NCBI GenBank assembly: GCA_017397935.1
Contig: JAFQHN010000002.1
Coordinates: 62,001 to 126,000, forward strand
Direction: 5' to 3'
DNA length: 64,000 nt
Source: Bacillota bacterium
Lineage (GTDB): Bacteria; Bacillota; Dehalobacteriia; UBA4068; UBA4997
In this document: piece after piece, positions 54,130 to 62,961 of the stretch
How positions within the stretch are numbered: position 1 is the first letter of the stretch
How the letters are laid out: the number at the start of each line of letters is the position of its first letter
Translations under genes and position numbers: made by a program
Notes under the pieces: generated by a model
Told to the model about the DNA's origin: nothing
The model's database searches: none
The model's input: only the letters and a program-made list of their open reading frames with translations

Positions 54130-55008
54130 ATGGAAGTTATTACCGAAAATCAACCGCAGGAGCTGCGCGGCAAACAGGTGGCTGCCGCAATCATGGAGGA
54201 TAACCTCTGCCGTGCCGAGAAGCTTACCGCCGCCGGGCATCAGCCCACGCTGGCGCTGTTCCGCCTGGGAGAGCGTCCCGACGATGTTTTCTATGAAGGC
54301 TCGATTCTGCGCCATTGTGAGCGTGCCGGCATTAAAGTGCTGCATACCGTGCTGCCGGAGGATTGCCCTGATGCCGAATTTGCCGCCAGGCTTATCGCCG
54401 CCGCCAACGATAACGGCATTGATGCCATGTTCTTTTTCAGCCCGCTGCCCCGTCATCTGGATGAGCCCAAGCTGCGTGAGCTGATCCCTGCGGCCAAGGA
54501 TGTTGACTGCCTGTCCAAGGCCTCTGCCGCCTCGGTTTTCTGCGGTGATGATGAAGGCTTTGCGCCCTGTACCCCCGCCGCCGTAATGGAGATGCTGAAA
54601 TATTATCAGGTGCCGCTGGCCGGTAAAAAAGCTGTGGTACTGGGCCGTTCTCTGGTGGTGGGCAAGCCGCTGGCCATGCTGCTGCTTAATGAGAACGCCA
54701 CCGTTACCATCTGCCACTCCCGTACCGAGAATTTGCCGGCCGTCTGCCGTGAGGCCGATGTACTGCTGGCTGCCGTGGGCCGTGCCCGTCTGGTTAAGGA
54801 GGATTGGGTGAGTGCCGGTCAGGTTATCATTGATGTCGGCGTAAATGCTGACCCCGAAAACCCCGGCAAAATGTGCGGCGATGTCGATTACGCCAATGTG
54901 CTGCCCAAGGTGGCCGCTGCCACCCCTGTGCCCGGCGGTGTGGGTCTGGTGACCACCGCTATTCTCTGCCGCCATATTATTGAGGCCGCCGAGAAAGCAG
55001 CCAAATAA
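54130..55008 (+). CDS. folD: FolD-like methylene-tetrahydrofolate dehydrogenase/cyclohydrolase, divergent
   Basis: 292 residues, normal FolD length, in the C1-folate pathway. The NADP domain is well kept: P-C-T-P-A-A, G-R-S-L-V-V-G-K-P, V-T-I-C-H-S-R-T and G-G-V-G-L-V-T. In the catalytic domain the Tyr (about 55) is kept, but the Lys four residues later is Ile (Y-E-G-S-I). The usual Q-L-P-L-P is F-S-P-L-P. The Asp of K-D-V-D is kept. In characterised FolD the Lys is needed for cyclohydrolase activity, so this copy may lack it. The start is unclear: AAAGGAG sits 12 bases before ATG 54130 and 3-4 before a TTG at 54121. Confidence 0.88.
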   Translation: MEVITENQPQELRGKQVAAAIMEDNLCRAEKLTAAGHQPTLALFRLGERPDDVFYEGSILRHCERAGIKVLHTVLPEDCPDAEFAARLIAAANDNGIDAMFFFSPLPRHLDEPKLRELIPAAKDVDCLSKASAASVFCGDDEGFAPCTPAAVMEMLKYYQVPLAGKKAVVLGRSLVVGKPLAMLLLNENATVTICHSRTENLPAVCREADVLLAAVGRARLVKEDWVSAGQVIIDVGVNADPENPGKMCGDVDYANVLPKVAAATPVPGGVGLVTTAILCRHIIEAAEKAAK

Positions 55009-55050
55009 ATTTTAACCCATAAAATCTTAATCAAAAAGTGATGTGATTAT

Positions 55051-55725
55051 ATGAACGAAAATACCGCAAATAAAACTCTCCGCATCTTCCTTACAGAGTT
55101 TGACGAGGGACTTTTCGGTTATGATGTGCAAATTTTAAGCGACGCCGCCACCGTGGGTGATTATCTGGACGCCATCAACGCCTTCCAGACTGACACCATG
55201 GCTGATTGCATTGGCTGTGACGGCTGCTGCCATGAGCGGGTTCCGCTGACGATTGCCGATTTCTGCTTCTCCCGTTATTATCAGCAGGATAATGGCGATA
55301 AGCTGGCCGTTTGGCTGGCCGAGGTTGCCGACCTGCAATTCTTCGGCGAGGCGGTGGATTTACAAATCAAGCACAAGCCCAACGGCGCCTGTTATCTGCT
55401 GGATGAAGAACGCAAATGCTGCTCGGCCCACCTGCACCGCACCTTTGCCTGCCGCACACATTGTTGTCTGCCCCGCAGCGAGCGTGCAGATGCACTCCGG
55501 GGCGTCATAATCAACAGCGCCGAGGATGACCTGGTGCGCCGCCTGCTGCTGGAACTGGCCGCCGACGGCAAGAGCGATTTCATCGAAGGTGAGAGCCGCC
55601 TGCAAGCCGCCAACCCCGACGATTACATCAATGCCTTTGCCAACCGCCCGCCGCAGGATTGGGCGCAGACGCCGCTGATCGAGCTGACCGACGGCGAGCT
55701 TTGGCAGGAATTGCTGAAAGACTAA
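55051..55725 (+). CDS. YkgJ-family cysteine-cluster protein
   Basis: 224 residues. The C-I-G-C-D-G-C-C-H-E-R motif (about 53-63) is the C-x2-C-x2-CC Zn/Fe-S signature of YkgJ-type proteins. Later C-Y-L-L, C-C-S-A-H and C-R-T-H-C-C (about 113-138) supply further ligands. The function is unknown. It follows folD by 42 bases with a poor ribosome site, probably in the same transcript. Confidence 0.82.
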   Translation: MNENTANKTLRIFLTEFDEGLFGYDVQILSDAATVGDYLDAINAFQTDTMADCIGCDGCCHERVPLTIADFCFSRYYQQDNGDKLAVWLAEVADLQFFGEAVDLQIKHKPNGACYLLDEERKCCSAHLHRTFACRTHCCLPRSERADALRGVIINSAEDDLVRRLLLELAADGKSDFIEGESRLQAANPDDYINAFANRPPQDWAQTPLIELTDGELWQELLKD

Positions 55726-56109
55726 TTATATTGTCGGCTGACGGCAATATCAGTAATTTTATGCCGCTTTGCGTAACAATTTGCAGTATATTGTAAAAAA
55801 ATACGCCGCTTTCACCGGTTATACACAGCGCCTCTGTGGATAATGTGGAAAACTCTGTGAATAACTCCGGGCCCACTCCCCAAGCGGCTTCCGGCAAGTT
55901 TCCCCTCGGCCGGTGTGGAAAACTGCCCAACAGCCGCAAGCCGTTTAGCAGGTATGAGCATTTGTTCGGTGGAAAAACCCGTCTGCATATTCATGCCTGC
56001 CCAGGCGTAATTTACATTGAATATTTACGAATATTTACCGCAAGTATAACATCTAAATCTGCCAAACCGTGCAAAATAACCTAACAACCAAAAATAATCG
56101 GAGGATAAT
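55726..56109. other. 384-bp non-coding region with DnaA-box cluster and AT-rich segment
   Basis: No gene seen. It holds five DnaA-box-like 9-mers (55819-55922, annotated separately) and, to the right, an AT-rich segment (about 56008-56055) with a direct repeat GAATATTTAC. The layout of boxes plus AT-rich stretch is origin-like, but dnaA and dnaN are not in this window. Confidence 0.6.
55819..55922. promoter_or_regulatory. Cluster of five DnaA-box-like sites
   Basis: TTATACACA (55819-55827, plus). On the minus strand: TTATCCACA (55843-55835, perfect consensus), TTTTCCACA (55852-55844), TTATTCACA (55864-55856) and TTTTCCACA (55922-55914). All fit TTWTNCACA. The middle two abut. A sixth near-match (one mismatch) is at 55968-55976. 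Confidence 0.8.
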
Positions 56110-57927
56110 ATGACTGAAAATAATATCAAAACTCTGCCCGCCCGCCAGGATATTCCCCAAAGCTTAAAATGGGATGTTGAATCCGTCTTTGCGGACGATG
56201 CCGCCTGGGAGGCCGCGCTGACCGAGGCCGAGCAGCTGTTGGCCCAGACCGCCGCCTTTGCCGGAACACTTGCTGAAAGTGCCGACCGCCTGGCCGCTTA
56301 TATGCAGACCCGCGAGCGCCTGCTGATGGCGCTGGACAAAATCTTCCTCTATGCCCAGATGAAGCGCGATGAGGACAACACCAACCCCACATATCAAGCG
56401 CTGGCTGACCGCGCACAGGGCCTTGGGGTTAAAATCTCGGCGGCCATGTCCTTTGAGGAGCCGGAATTTCTGACTATCGGCGAGGAGCGCCTGCAAGAAT
56501 GGCTGCAAAAGCCGCATTTGACCGTTTACCGGCGTTTTTTTGATGAGCTGCTGCGCCAGCAAACCCATATCCGCAACCAAGCCGAGGAGGAGATTTTGGC
56601 GCTGGCCGGCGAGGTTTGTGCTGCTCCGCGCAACATCTTTGGGATGTTTAACAACGCTGATATTAAATTCCCCACCATTGAGAACGAAAACGGCGAGCAG
56701 GTGGAGATCAGCCACGGCAATTATATCCGCCTGATGGAAAGCCCCAGCCGCAAGGTACGGCAGGATGCCTTCCACGGTCTGTATCAAAGCTATGCCGCCG
56801 CCCAAAACACCCTGGCCGCCATGCTTGCCGCCAACATTAAAAAGAATGTTTTTGCCGCCCGTGTACGCCGCCATGAGAGTTCTCTGGCCGCGGCCCTGTT
56901 CGGTGAGGAGATACCTGCCGCCGTGTATGACAGCCTGATTGCCGGTGTCCGTGCGCACTTGCCGCTGTTCCACCGCTATTTGGAACTGCGCCGCCAGGCC
57001 TTGGGTGTGGATAAGCTGCACCTGTATGATGTCTACGCACCTCTGGCCCAGGATGCCCCCAAGGAGATACCCTATGAGGAAGCGGTGGAAACCGTACTGG
57101 CCGCCCTTGCTCCCCTGGGCGAAGATTATCTGGCGGTGGCCCGTACTGCCTTCACCGACGGTTGGGTGGATGTGGCCGAGAATAAGGGCAAAACCAGCGG
57201 TGCATATTCCAGCGGCGTTTACGGCAGCAAGCCGTTTATCCTGCTCAATTATCAGGGCAACTTAAACAGCGTGTTCACCCTGGCACACGAGCTTGGCCAC
57301 TCTATGCACTCTTATTATTCGCATAAAAATCAGCCGTATATTTACAGCGATTATGAGATTTTTGTGGCCGAGGTGGCCAGCACCGTCAACGAGAATTTGC
57401 TGCTGCGTTATCTGCTGAACAAAGAAACCGACCCGGCCCAGCGCCTGCTGCTGGTCAACCATTATCTGGATGACTTCCGCGGTACGGTGTTCCGCCAGAC
57501 CATGTTTGCCGAGTTTGAAAAGCTGACCCACGCCGCGGCTGAAAACGGCGAGGCACTCTCCTGCCAGTTCTTCCGTGATGCCTATTATCAGCTGAATTTG
57601 GACTATTTTGGTGAAGATGTGGCCGTAGACCAGGATATTGATATGGAATGGAGCCGCATCCCCCACTTCTACCGCGCCTTTTATGTCTATAAATACGCCA
57701 CCGGCATGAGTGCCGCCACCGCCCTGGCCGAGAATATCCTCAGCGGCGATAAGGCCAAGGTAGACGCTTATTTGGGCTTTCTCAGCGGCGGTTGCAGCAA
57801 GAGCCCCATCAACCTGCTGAGAGATGCCGGCGTAGATATGGAAAGTCCGCTTACTCTTAACAGCGCCATGAAGGTTTTTGCCGATATGACCGATGAATTG
57901 GAGAAGCTCCTCTCTGCCCGAAACTGA
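56110..57927 (+). CDS. pepF: Oligoendopeptidase F
   Basis: 605-residue M3-family zinc metallopeptidase that degrades oligopeptides in the cytosol. H-E-L-G-H-S-M-H at about 393-400 gives two His ligands and the catalytic Glu, and the third ligand is the Glu in the F-V-A-E-V-A-S-T helix that follows. The N-terminal domain is all-helical. G-A-Y-S-S-G-V-Y precedes the active site. Length and the late L-G-F-L-S-G-G match PepF. A GGAGG site precedes the start. The promoter, if any, lies in the DnaA-box region. Confidence 0.95.
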   Translation: MTENNIKTLPARQDIPQSLKWDVESVFADDAAWEAALTEAEQLLAQTAAFAGTLAESADRLAAYMQTRERLLMALDKIFLYAQMKRDEDNTNPTYQALADRAQGLGVKISAAMSFEEPEFLTIGEERLQEWLQKPHLTVYRRFFDELLRQQTHIRNQAEEEILALAGEVCAAPRNIFGMFNNADIKFPTIENENGEQVEISHGNYIRLMESPSRKVRQDAFHGLYQSYAAAQNTLAAMLAANIKKNVFAARVRRHESSLAAALFGEEIPAAVYDSLIAGVRAHLPLFHRYLELRRQALGVDKLHLYDVYAPLAQDAPKEIPYEEAVETVLAALAPLGEDYLAVARTAFTDGWVDVAENKGKTSGAYSSGVYGSKPFILLNYQGNLNSVFTLAHELGHSMHSYYSHKNQPYIYSDYEIFVAEVASTVNENLLLRYLLNKETDPAQRLLLVNHYLDDFRGTVFRQTMFAEFEKLTHAAAENGEALSCQFFRDAYYQLNLDYFGEDVAVDQDIDMEWSRIPHFYRAFYVYKYATGMSAATALAENILSGDKAKVDAYLGFLSGGCSKSPINLLRDAGVDMESPLTLNSAMKVFADMTDELEKLLSARN

Positions 57928-57965
57928 TTAACATTCATTATCTAAGCACAACTAAGCACAAAAAG

Positions 57966-58014
57966 AAAAAACAGAAGCTGCCGGCCGTGTTCGGTCATAG
58001 CTTCTGTTTTTTTG
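57966..58014. terminator. Bidirectional terminator between pepF and csp
   Basis: ACAGAAGCTGCCGGCC pairs (imperfectly in the middle) with CGGTCATAGCTTCTGT, flanked by A and T runs. Confidence 0.85.
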
Positions 58015-58030
58015 TTGCGGTCAAATTTAA

Positions 58031-58246
58031 TTAACCAATCTTCTGAACATTGGCAGCGCGCAGCTTGCTGGGGTTCTTGGGGTCAGCCTCGATATCAAAA
58101 GTTACCTTCTGGCCCTCATCCAGAGTGCGATAGCCGTCAGCTACGATGGCAGAGAAATGTACGAAAACGTCGTCGCCGCCTTCATCGTTAGCAATAAAAC
58201 CAAAACCTTTTTCTGCGTTGAACCATTTAACAGTACCGTTAGTCAT
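58031..58246 (-). CDS. Cold-shock protein (CspA family), second copy
   Basis: 71-residue cold-shock domain. [18 protein letters not shown], with RNP2 V-F-V-H-F intact. ATG 58246 is preceded by GGGAGGTACC. A longer in-frame reading would include unrelated residues. The promoter at 58355-58383 gives a leader of about 100 nt, typical of cold-regulated csp mRNAs and in contrast to the short leader of the 49105 copy. Confidence 0.95.
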   Translation of the reverse strand: MTNGTVKWFNAEKGFGFIANDEGGDDVFVHFSAIVADGYRTLDEGQKVTFDIEADPKNPSKLRAANVQKIG

Positions 58247-58354
58247 TTTGGGTACCTCCCATAAAATTTTTGTACCCAAGGCAAAAGAAAACCCACCGCC
58301 CCGGCATTCCGCATAGACGGCGAGCAAAAATTCGTTATTCTTGAATACCTGCAA

Positions 58355-58383
58355 AGTATAGCACGCCGCGACCCAAAAGTCAA
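58355..58383 (-). promoter_or_regulatory. Promoter of the 58031 cold-shock gene
   Basis: On the minus strand TTGACT (58383-58378), a 17-bp spacer and TATACT (58360-58355). Confidence 0.8.
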
Positions 58384-58438
58384 TAATAATCAACCGTATT
58401 TTGGCAAAAGATTTGGGGGCGTACCTGCTGTTTTGCCG

Positions 58439-59413
58439 TTACAGTCCCATGGCCTTGCGCTGCTGATTGACCCGCAGCAGCTTATCCTCCACCCCGCCTG
58501 ACGATAACTCATGCACCAGATATTTGGGGTTGATTCTGGCCAAAACGGGCGCCATGGCGTCTGTTTCCAGCGGCAGGTGGCGGTCTATCTGCAATATGTG
58601 CTGATACGTTACCGCAAACTGCTCATACACATCGTCAGGCAAAACGGGCGGCGTCTGCTGCAAAAACTGCCGTACATATTCGCCGGAGAGCGATTTGTGC
58701 AGATGTACCCCCTTGATATAGCGGCACAAGTCCCCGTGTTCATCCAGCCGACGGGAGATATAGTCCGCCGCCTCCGCCTCATCGTGCAGGGCAGTTTCGG
58801 TACACATCAAATGGCCGGTGTCCAGCATCAAACCCTTGTGGGGATAATTCACACGGGATAACAGACGCTCGGTCAGGCGTGCATCATCAAAGCGCAGGCC
58901 CGGCCACGGCAGATTCTCCATTAAGAAGTCAAATTTATACGGCCGTCCATCCAGCAGCAGATTGATCATCTCGGCGGCGGCGTCAATAATCTCCTGATTG
59001 GTGTGGCGCCAGTTGTAGGTGTAGGTTTCGGCAAAACACACATCCCCCACGTGGAAAACCACATAATCCACACCGGCGGCATGGGCACGCTGCAAATCCT
59101 CATCAAACTGGCGCAGCAGCTCCTCCCGTCCGCGAGCATGATAAAACTGCTGCCAAACCTCTCGGCTGCCGAATTTCTCGGTGAGTGCCGGCACATCCTG
59201 CCGCCAAAAATCCAACCAATCGGTGTAAAACATCAGGTGATAGCCGCGCACCAAATCCTGCGGAAAGTCCGGCACGGGGCCGTCGCCGCCATAGATGATC
59301 TCTACGGCGTGGCAGCCTGCTGCGTGCAGCCAGCGGCGCAGATTTTGCGGGCAGGCGCCAAACCACTGCTGCCAAGTGTAGCCGTCATACGGCAAATTTA
59401 CCAACTGCAACAT
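58439..59413 (-). CDS. TIM-barrel sugar-phosphate isomerase/epimerase-like protein
   Basis: 324 residues in the AP-endonuclease-2/xylose isomerase-like fold. Metal-site type motifs are seen: H in D-Y-V-V-F-H-V-G-D (about 119-127), E in F-L-M-E-N-L-P-W-P (about 166-174), D-T-G-H in L-M-L-D-T-G-H-L (about 204-211), H in K-G-V-H-L-H-K (about 244-250), and E in Y-L-V-H-E-L-S. The substrate is unknown. GGGGAGGG precedes ATG 59413. It lies after the pilus operon terminator, so is probably separately transcribed. Confidence 0.82.
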   Translation of the reverse strand: MLQLVNLPYDGYTWQQWFGACPQNLRRWLHAAGCHAVEIIYGGDGPVPDFPQDLVRGYHLMFYTDWLDFWRQDVPALTEKFGSREVWQQFYHARGREELLRQFDEDLQRAHAAGVDYVVFHVGDVCFAETYTYNWRHTNQEIIDAAAEMINLLLDGRPYKFDFLMENLPWPGLRFDDARLTERLLSRVNYPHKGLMLDTGHLMCTETALHDEAEAADYISRRLDEHGDLCRYIKGVHLHKSLSGEYVRQFLQQTPPVLPDDVYEQFAVTYQHILQIDRHLPLETDAMAPVLARINPKYLVHELSSGGVEDKLLRVNQQRKAMGL

Positions 59414-59464
59414 AAGCAACCCTCCCCTAACGTAAGTTTTTTTATTATAGCACAAATTTTGCAC

Positions 59465-59498
59465 AAAAAACACCCCCTGCGGCCGGCAAGGGGTGAAT
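59465..59498 (-). terminator. Terminator of the pilus operon
   Basis: CACCCC...GGGGTG stem with a GC-rich interior, followed on the minus strand by TTTTTT. It lies just after the 530-residue pilin stop. Confidence 0.85.
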
Positions 59499-59509
59499 TT
59501 TATACAGAT

Positions 59510-61102
59510 TTATTCTTCGGTGCGGGGGTTGGCTTCTGCGGGGGAAACCTGGAAATTCAGTTCTCCATCCTCAACCGTAACAATAATTACAATACCGTCA
59601 CCGGCCTGATTCTGCGCTTCCTCGTACAACGCATTGATTTCATTAACATAACCGTTGTAGTAATCAAAAATAGTGCCGCCGTTTTTCTCAGCATAAGCAT
59701 TTGCTACATCAGCAGTATCATTAAAGGTAACCAAGGTATCATATACCAGTTCGCCATTTTCTTCACATGCAGAGGAATCCTTGTAGGTTTCAAACAGTGC
59801 TGCACACTTATTGAAAACTTCCAGACTTTCATCACCCTTATCAATAAACTTCTGTTTTAGAGGACTGTCAGCATCTGTAAAAGCATCCGTGCAAATCAGA
59901 CCAGGCATGCCTACACCAAACATTTCTGTCGAATAGAATTCTTTAAGAAGATTGGTGTATTTTTCTTCGATAGTCTTATCTGATGTAACGACATAGGACG
60001 CAAAAGCATTGTTGTATGCCATACGGACAGCAGAATAATTTTCTCGGCCAGTCAATCCAAAACCGTAGCCATCCCAAGTCTTATCAGCCGCTTGTTGCCA
60101 TACTTGCTTCCAGGAATCTTCATCATGTTTGACCTTAACATTAGCAGCTACTCCTGCCAGAACTTCCTCACCACTATTGTACTTTTGAGACAAACCAAGT
60201 TTATCATATTGACCAATTAAATCAGCAGCCTTACCAGCAGTTACCAGTAAGCCAGACAAATCTTCCATATCATCCATCAATTCCGGAGCTGTCATATAGA
60301 ATGTAGCAAAATTAGCCCCACCATCAGAAGTCCATTTGTCATAGCTCAGTTTAAGTGCAGAGAGGTCGCTGCCAAAAGCAGCAACGATGGAATCATACAG
60401 CGGGTCTCCGACACTGGCGTCACCAACATCAGGAGTATCAAAGGTGCCATACTGATCGGCATAGGCAGCCTCACAAAGATTAGGATTGGAGCTAACAAGC
60501 TCAACGCTGCTGCCGGCAGTCAATGTACCTGCGGGAAGGGTCGTAGGACTTGTCGCCCAGTTATGGGAGTGAAACAAGCCACTGTTAGTGCAACCAGCAA
60601 AGCCGGTCACATATGTGGTATCCGCACTCAAAGCAGTTGGTGCAGAACCATGAGCCGTGCAGTATTTGATTGTTTCATAAGTAATCGTAGTAACAGATTT
60701 AGTCTCACTACTAAAGCCACAAGTTTTTTTAACATCCGCGGTTGTTAATTTTGCCACCTCGGCAGTTGCCCACTCACACTTCCCCTCAACATTGTGGGAT
60801 ACCTCAGTTTGCGATGTTACAACAGATGCTCCATCAGCACTCAGCGTAACAAAACCAACAGGATAGGACAGCTCGCCCATCTTGAAGGAATCATCGCTGA
60901 CAAAAGCATAAGAATTTGTGCCCGTCTCAACAGCACGCATAATATCGCCCACCAGCTGTTTATCGGCGCCCTTGTTGGCATACTTCACATAGCCGCCGTA
61001 ACCTGCTGTGCCAATCCCTGCCAGTATGCCCATAATTGCAATTACCACAATCAATTCCACCAGCGTAAAACCGGCCGTTTTTTCATTGTTCTTCCATTTC
61101 AT
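59510..61102 (-). CDS. Large type IV pilin-like protein
   Basis: 530 residues, much longer than a typical 130-200-residue pilin. The leader K-T-A-G-F-T-L-V-E-L-I-V-V-I-A-I (about 9-24) has the prepilin peptidase site (G before F) and Glu5. The hydrophobic helix runs to about residue 35. A typical head start Y-V-K-Y-A-N-K-G-A-D-K-Q-L follows, then about 460 residues with scattered Cys but no domain I recognise. It may be an adhesin-tipped or major pilin with a large inserted globular head. It is the last gene of the pilus group, closed by a terminator. Confidence 0.85.
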   Translation of the reverse strand: MKWKNNEKTAGFTLVELIVVIAIMGILAGIGTAGYGGYVKYANKGADKQLVGDIMRAVETGTNSYAFVSDDSFKMGELSYPVGFVTLSADGASVVTSQTEVSHNVEGKCEWATAEVAKLTTADVKKTCGFSSETKSVTTITYETIKYCTAHGSAPTALSADTTYVTGFAGCTNSGLFHSHNWATSPTTLPAGTLTAGSSVELVSSNPNLCEAAYADQYGTFDTPDVGDASVGDPLYDSIVAAFGSDLSALKLSYDKWTSDGGANFATFYMTAPELMDDMEDLSGLLVTAGKAADLIGQYDKLGLSQKYNSGEEVLAGVAANVKVKHDEDSWKQVWQQAADKTWDGYGFGLTGRENYSAVRMAYNNAFASYVVTSDKTIEEKYTNLLKEFYSTEMFGVGMPGLICTDAFTDADSPLKQKFIDKGDESLEVFNKCAALFETYKDSSACEENGELVYDTLVTFNDTADVANAYAEKNGGTIFDYYNGYVNEINALYEEAQNQAGDGIVIIVTVEDGELNFQVSPAEANPRTEE

Positions 61103-61135
61103 CTTTCTTACCTTCCTTTTTTATTTATAATTTTT

Positions 61136-62305
61136 TTAATTCCAGCTCATCACGCCATAACCCATAATCACCGCCGCCCCCAGCGGATAACTCTGCAACT
61201 GCACGCGCCCGTTGCTGTTGCCCTCAATCGTGTAAAGCTCGTCGCCCTGCACACACACCACAGCACCAACATGGTCCGCGTCGCCGCTGCCGTCCCAATC
61301 AAAAAACACCAAATCTCCGGCCGACGGTCTGGTCAGCTCCGCCGTTGCCGTCTCATATTTATTCAGCCAATCACCGGGATACTGCTTGGCCGGGTTTTCT
61401 ATAAGATTTCCGTCCGCATCCTGCAAAAAATCACTCATTTGCAGCTGCTTAGTCCATGTCTCAATGTTACCGTACCTCGGCGCAGCATCCGGCAGATAAG
61501 TTACGCCGGCGTCCTTCAACTGCGCCAACCCCCATGATAAATAAGTGGCGCACCAGGGGGTATCGTCCGCCCACTCAGCGTTATACCATTTGGAGAAACT
61601 GGTCGAGGTCGCAGCGCCACTCTCATTCAGGATAAATCCCTCGCTGCCATACTGCCCAACAAGCTCCGTCAAAAAAGCTGCCCGTGCAGCACTCTTATCC
61701 ACAACCGCCTCAGTTTGCAGCGCGGTAATGGCCGCCATAATAAACTCTTTATCGCGGGCTGCCTTGTCCGGCACCGCCGTGCGGCAATATGTACTTACGG
61801 TATAATTCTCGCCGTCCACCACCATATCAAAGGTCAGCAGCGCCTGCTTCGTAAGCAGCAGTCTGGCGGCCTCCACATTTTCCAGCAGCACCGCACCACT
61901 ACCGGAGGTTATTGCCTGGCGGCTCGCATCGTAGCGCACCAAAACATTGGCATCATCCGCCACAACACCCGTTACAGCATCCGTGGCCTTGTCCAGCAGC
62001 TTCCAGGAGGAAACACCGTCCGTAACCAGTTTGTAATCCTTATATTCCGCCAAATGGCCCGGCACACCCTCCTCGGCCAGGTTACGGCAGGCAAACTCAA
62101 CTGTCTTAACCTTACCCTCGCCGGTCAGCTTATCCAGCATAGAGAACACAATCCCCGCAGTCTGCTGCCGCCCCAATGATTCCGAGGTTTGCACCTCCAT
62201 CCGCAGGCCAAGCAACATCACCGTAGACACCGCGCCCACCACCAGGGCCATGCACAACATCGAAACCAGCAACTCCACCAGCGTAAAGCCGTCTTGCCTG
62301 CGCAT
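61136..62305 (-). CDS. Prepilin (GspJ/PilW-like) fused to a CHAP-type peptidoglycan hydrolase domain
   Basis: 389 residues. The N-terminus Q-D-G-F-T-L-V-E-L-L-V-S-M (about 4-16) is a class III prepilin signal, and the pseudopilin-like region runs to about 195. The C-terminal part (about 235-389) reads like a CHAP amidase/endopeptidase. The Cys is in P-W-C-A-T-Y-L-S-W (Cys about 252), the His in A-D-H-V-G-A-V (about 345), and the third polar residue in I-E-G-N-S-N-G (about 361-365). The P-S-A-G-D-L-V-F-F-D-W turn is typical of CHAP. It would expose a wall-cutting enzyme on the pilus. Stop-start TAATG coupling with the upstream gene. Confidence 0.85.
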   Translation of the reverse strand: MRRQDGFTLVELLVSMLCMALVVGAVSTVMLLGLRMEVQTSESLGRQQTAGIVFSMLDKLTGEGKVKTVEFACRNLAEEGVPGHLAEYKDYKLVTDGVSSWKLLDKATDAVTGVVADDANVLVRYDASRQAITSGSGAVLLENVEAARLLLTKQALLTFDMVVDGENYTVSTYCRTAVPDKAARDKEFIMAAITALQTEAVVDKSAARAAFLTELVGQYGSEGFILNESGAATSTSFSKWYNAEWADDTPWCATYLSWGLAQLKDAGVTYLPDAAPRYGNIETWTKQLQMSDFLQDADGNLIENPAKQYPGDWLNKYETATAELTRPSAGDLVFFDWDGSGDADHVGAVVCVQGDELYTIEGNSNGRVQLQSYPLGAAVIMGYGVMSWN

Positions 62306-62961
62306 TATGCACCACCCCCAGACGAGAATTGGTATGATTCATATTTAATATCCTTACCTTGCACGGTACAGGTATAACTATTTGTGCCGGCAATCTCATT
62401 GTAAGTATGAGCAATTTGCACCCATAATGTTGCCTGTATCTCCGCGATAACCACAACCTCACTATCTTTTTTGGCGTTGATCATACCGCTGACACCAATT
62501 TCCTTACCCTCGGCCAGCAAATCCGGGTTATCCATAGCTTTTTGGGCAACCAGAGGCATATAAGCCGTCAGCATTGTTCTTAATTCATCGGGATTGGCAG
62601 CAGTAACTTCAACTCTATTATCGCCTATATTGACGACAAGTATCATATCCGTAATTTCTGTGCCCTCAACACCTTCCAGCACACCGATAACATCATGTAT
62701 CTCTTCGGTTAACAGGAGAATCAAATCTTCCTCTTGGGTTATAGTTTCGGTTCTGTTAAGACTTGTCAGCTTGGCTGATGCATCCGCCACCACCTGCTCA
62801 ATCTTGCCGGCGGCCTCATATCTATCCTGCGTTTGGGCCACAGCCGCCTGTTGCTGCTGCATTCCCCGCAGGGCAAAAGTGCTTACCGAAACTGCCACCA
62901 TGCTGAGGAAAACCACCGCCGCCAGTACAAAAACCAGTACATAGCCGTCATTACGTCTCAT
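62305..62961 (-). CDS. PilX-like pilus-assembly protein
   Basis: 218 residues. M-R-R-N-D-G-Y-V-L-V-F-V-L-A-A-V start, with a G-Y-V-L-V processing-like site and one hydrophobic helix (about 7-28), in the manner of PilX/GspK N-termini. The periplasm-type domain that follows is helical and acidic, with no recognised fold. GAAGGAGG precedes ATG 62961. It overlaps the preceding pilin stop by 11 bases. Confidence 0.7.
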   Translation of the reverse strand: MRRNDGYVLVFVLAAVVFLSMVAVSVSTFALRGMQQQQAAVAQTQDRYEAAGKIEQVVADASAKLTSLNRTETITQEEDLILLLTEEIHDVIGVLEGVEGTEITDMILVVNIGDNRVEVTAANPDELRTMLTAYMPLVAQKAMDNPDLLAEGKEIGVSGMINAKKDSEVVVIAEIQATLWVQIAHTYNEIAGTNSYTCTVQGKDIKYESYQFSSGGGA

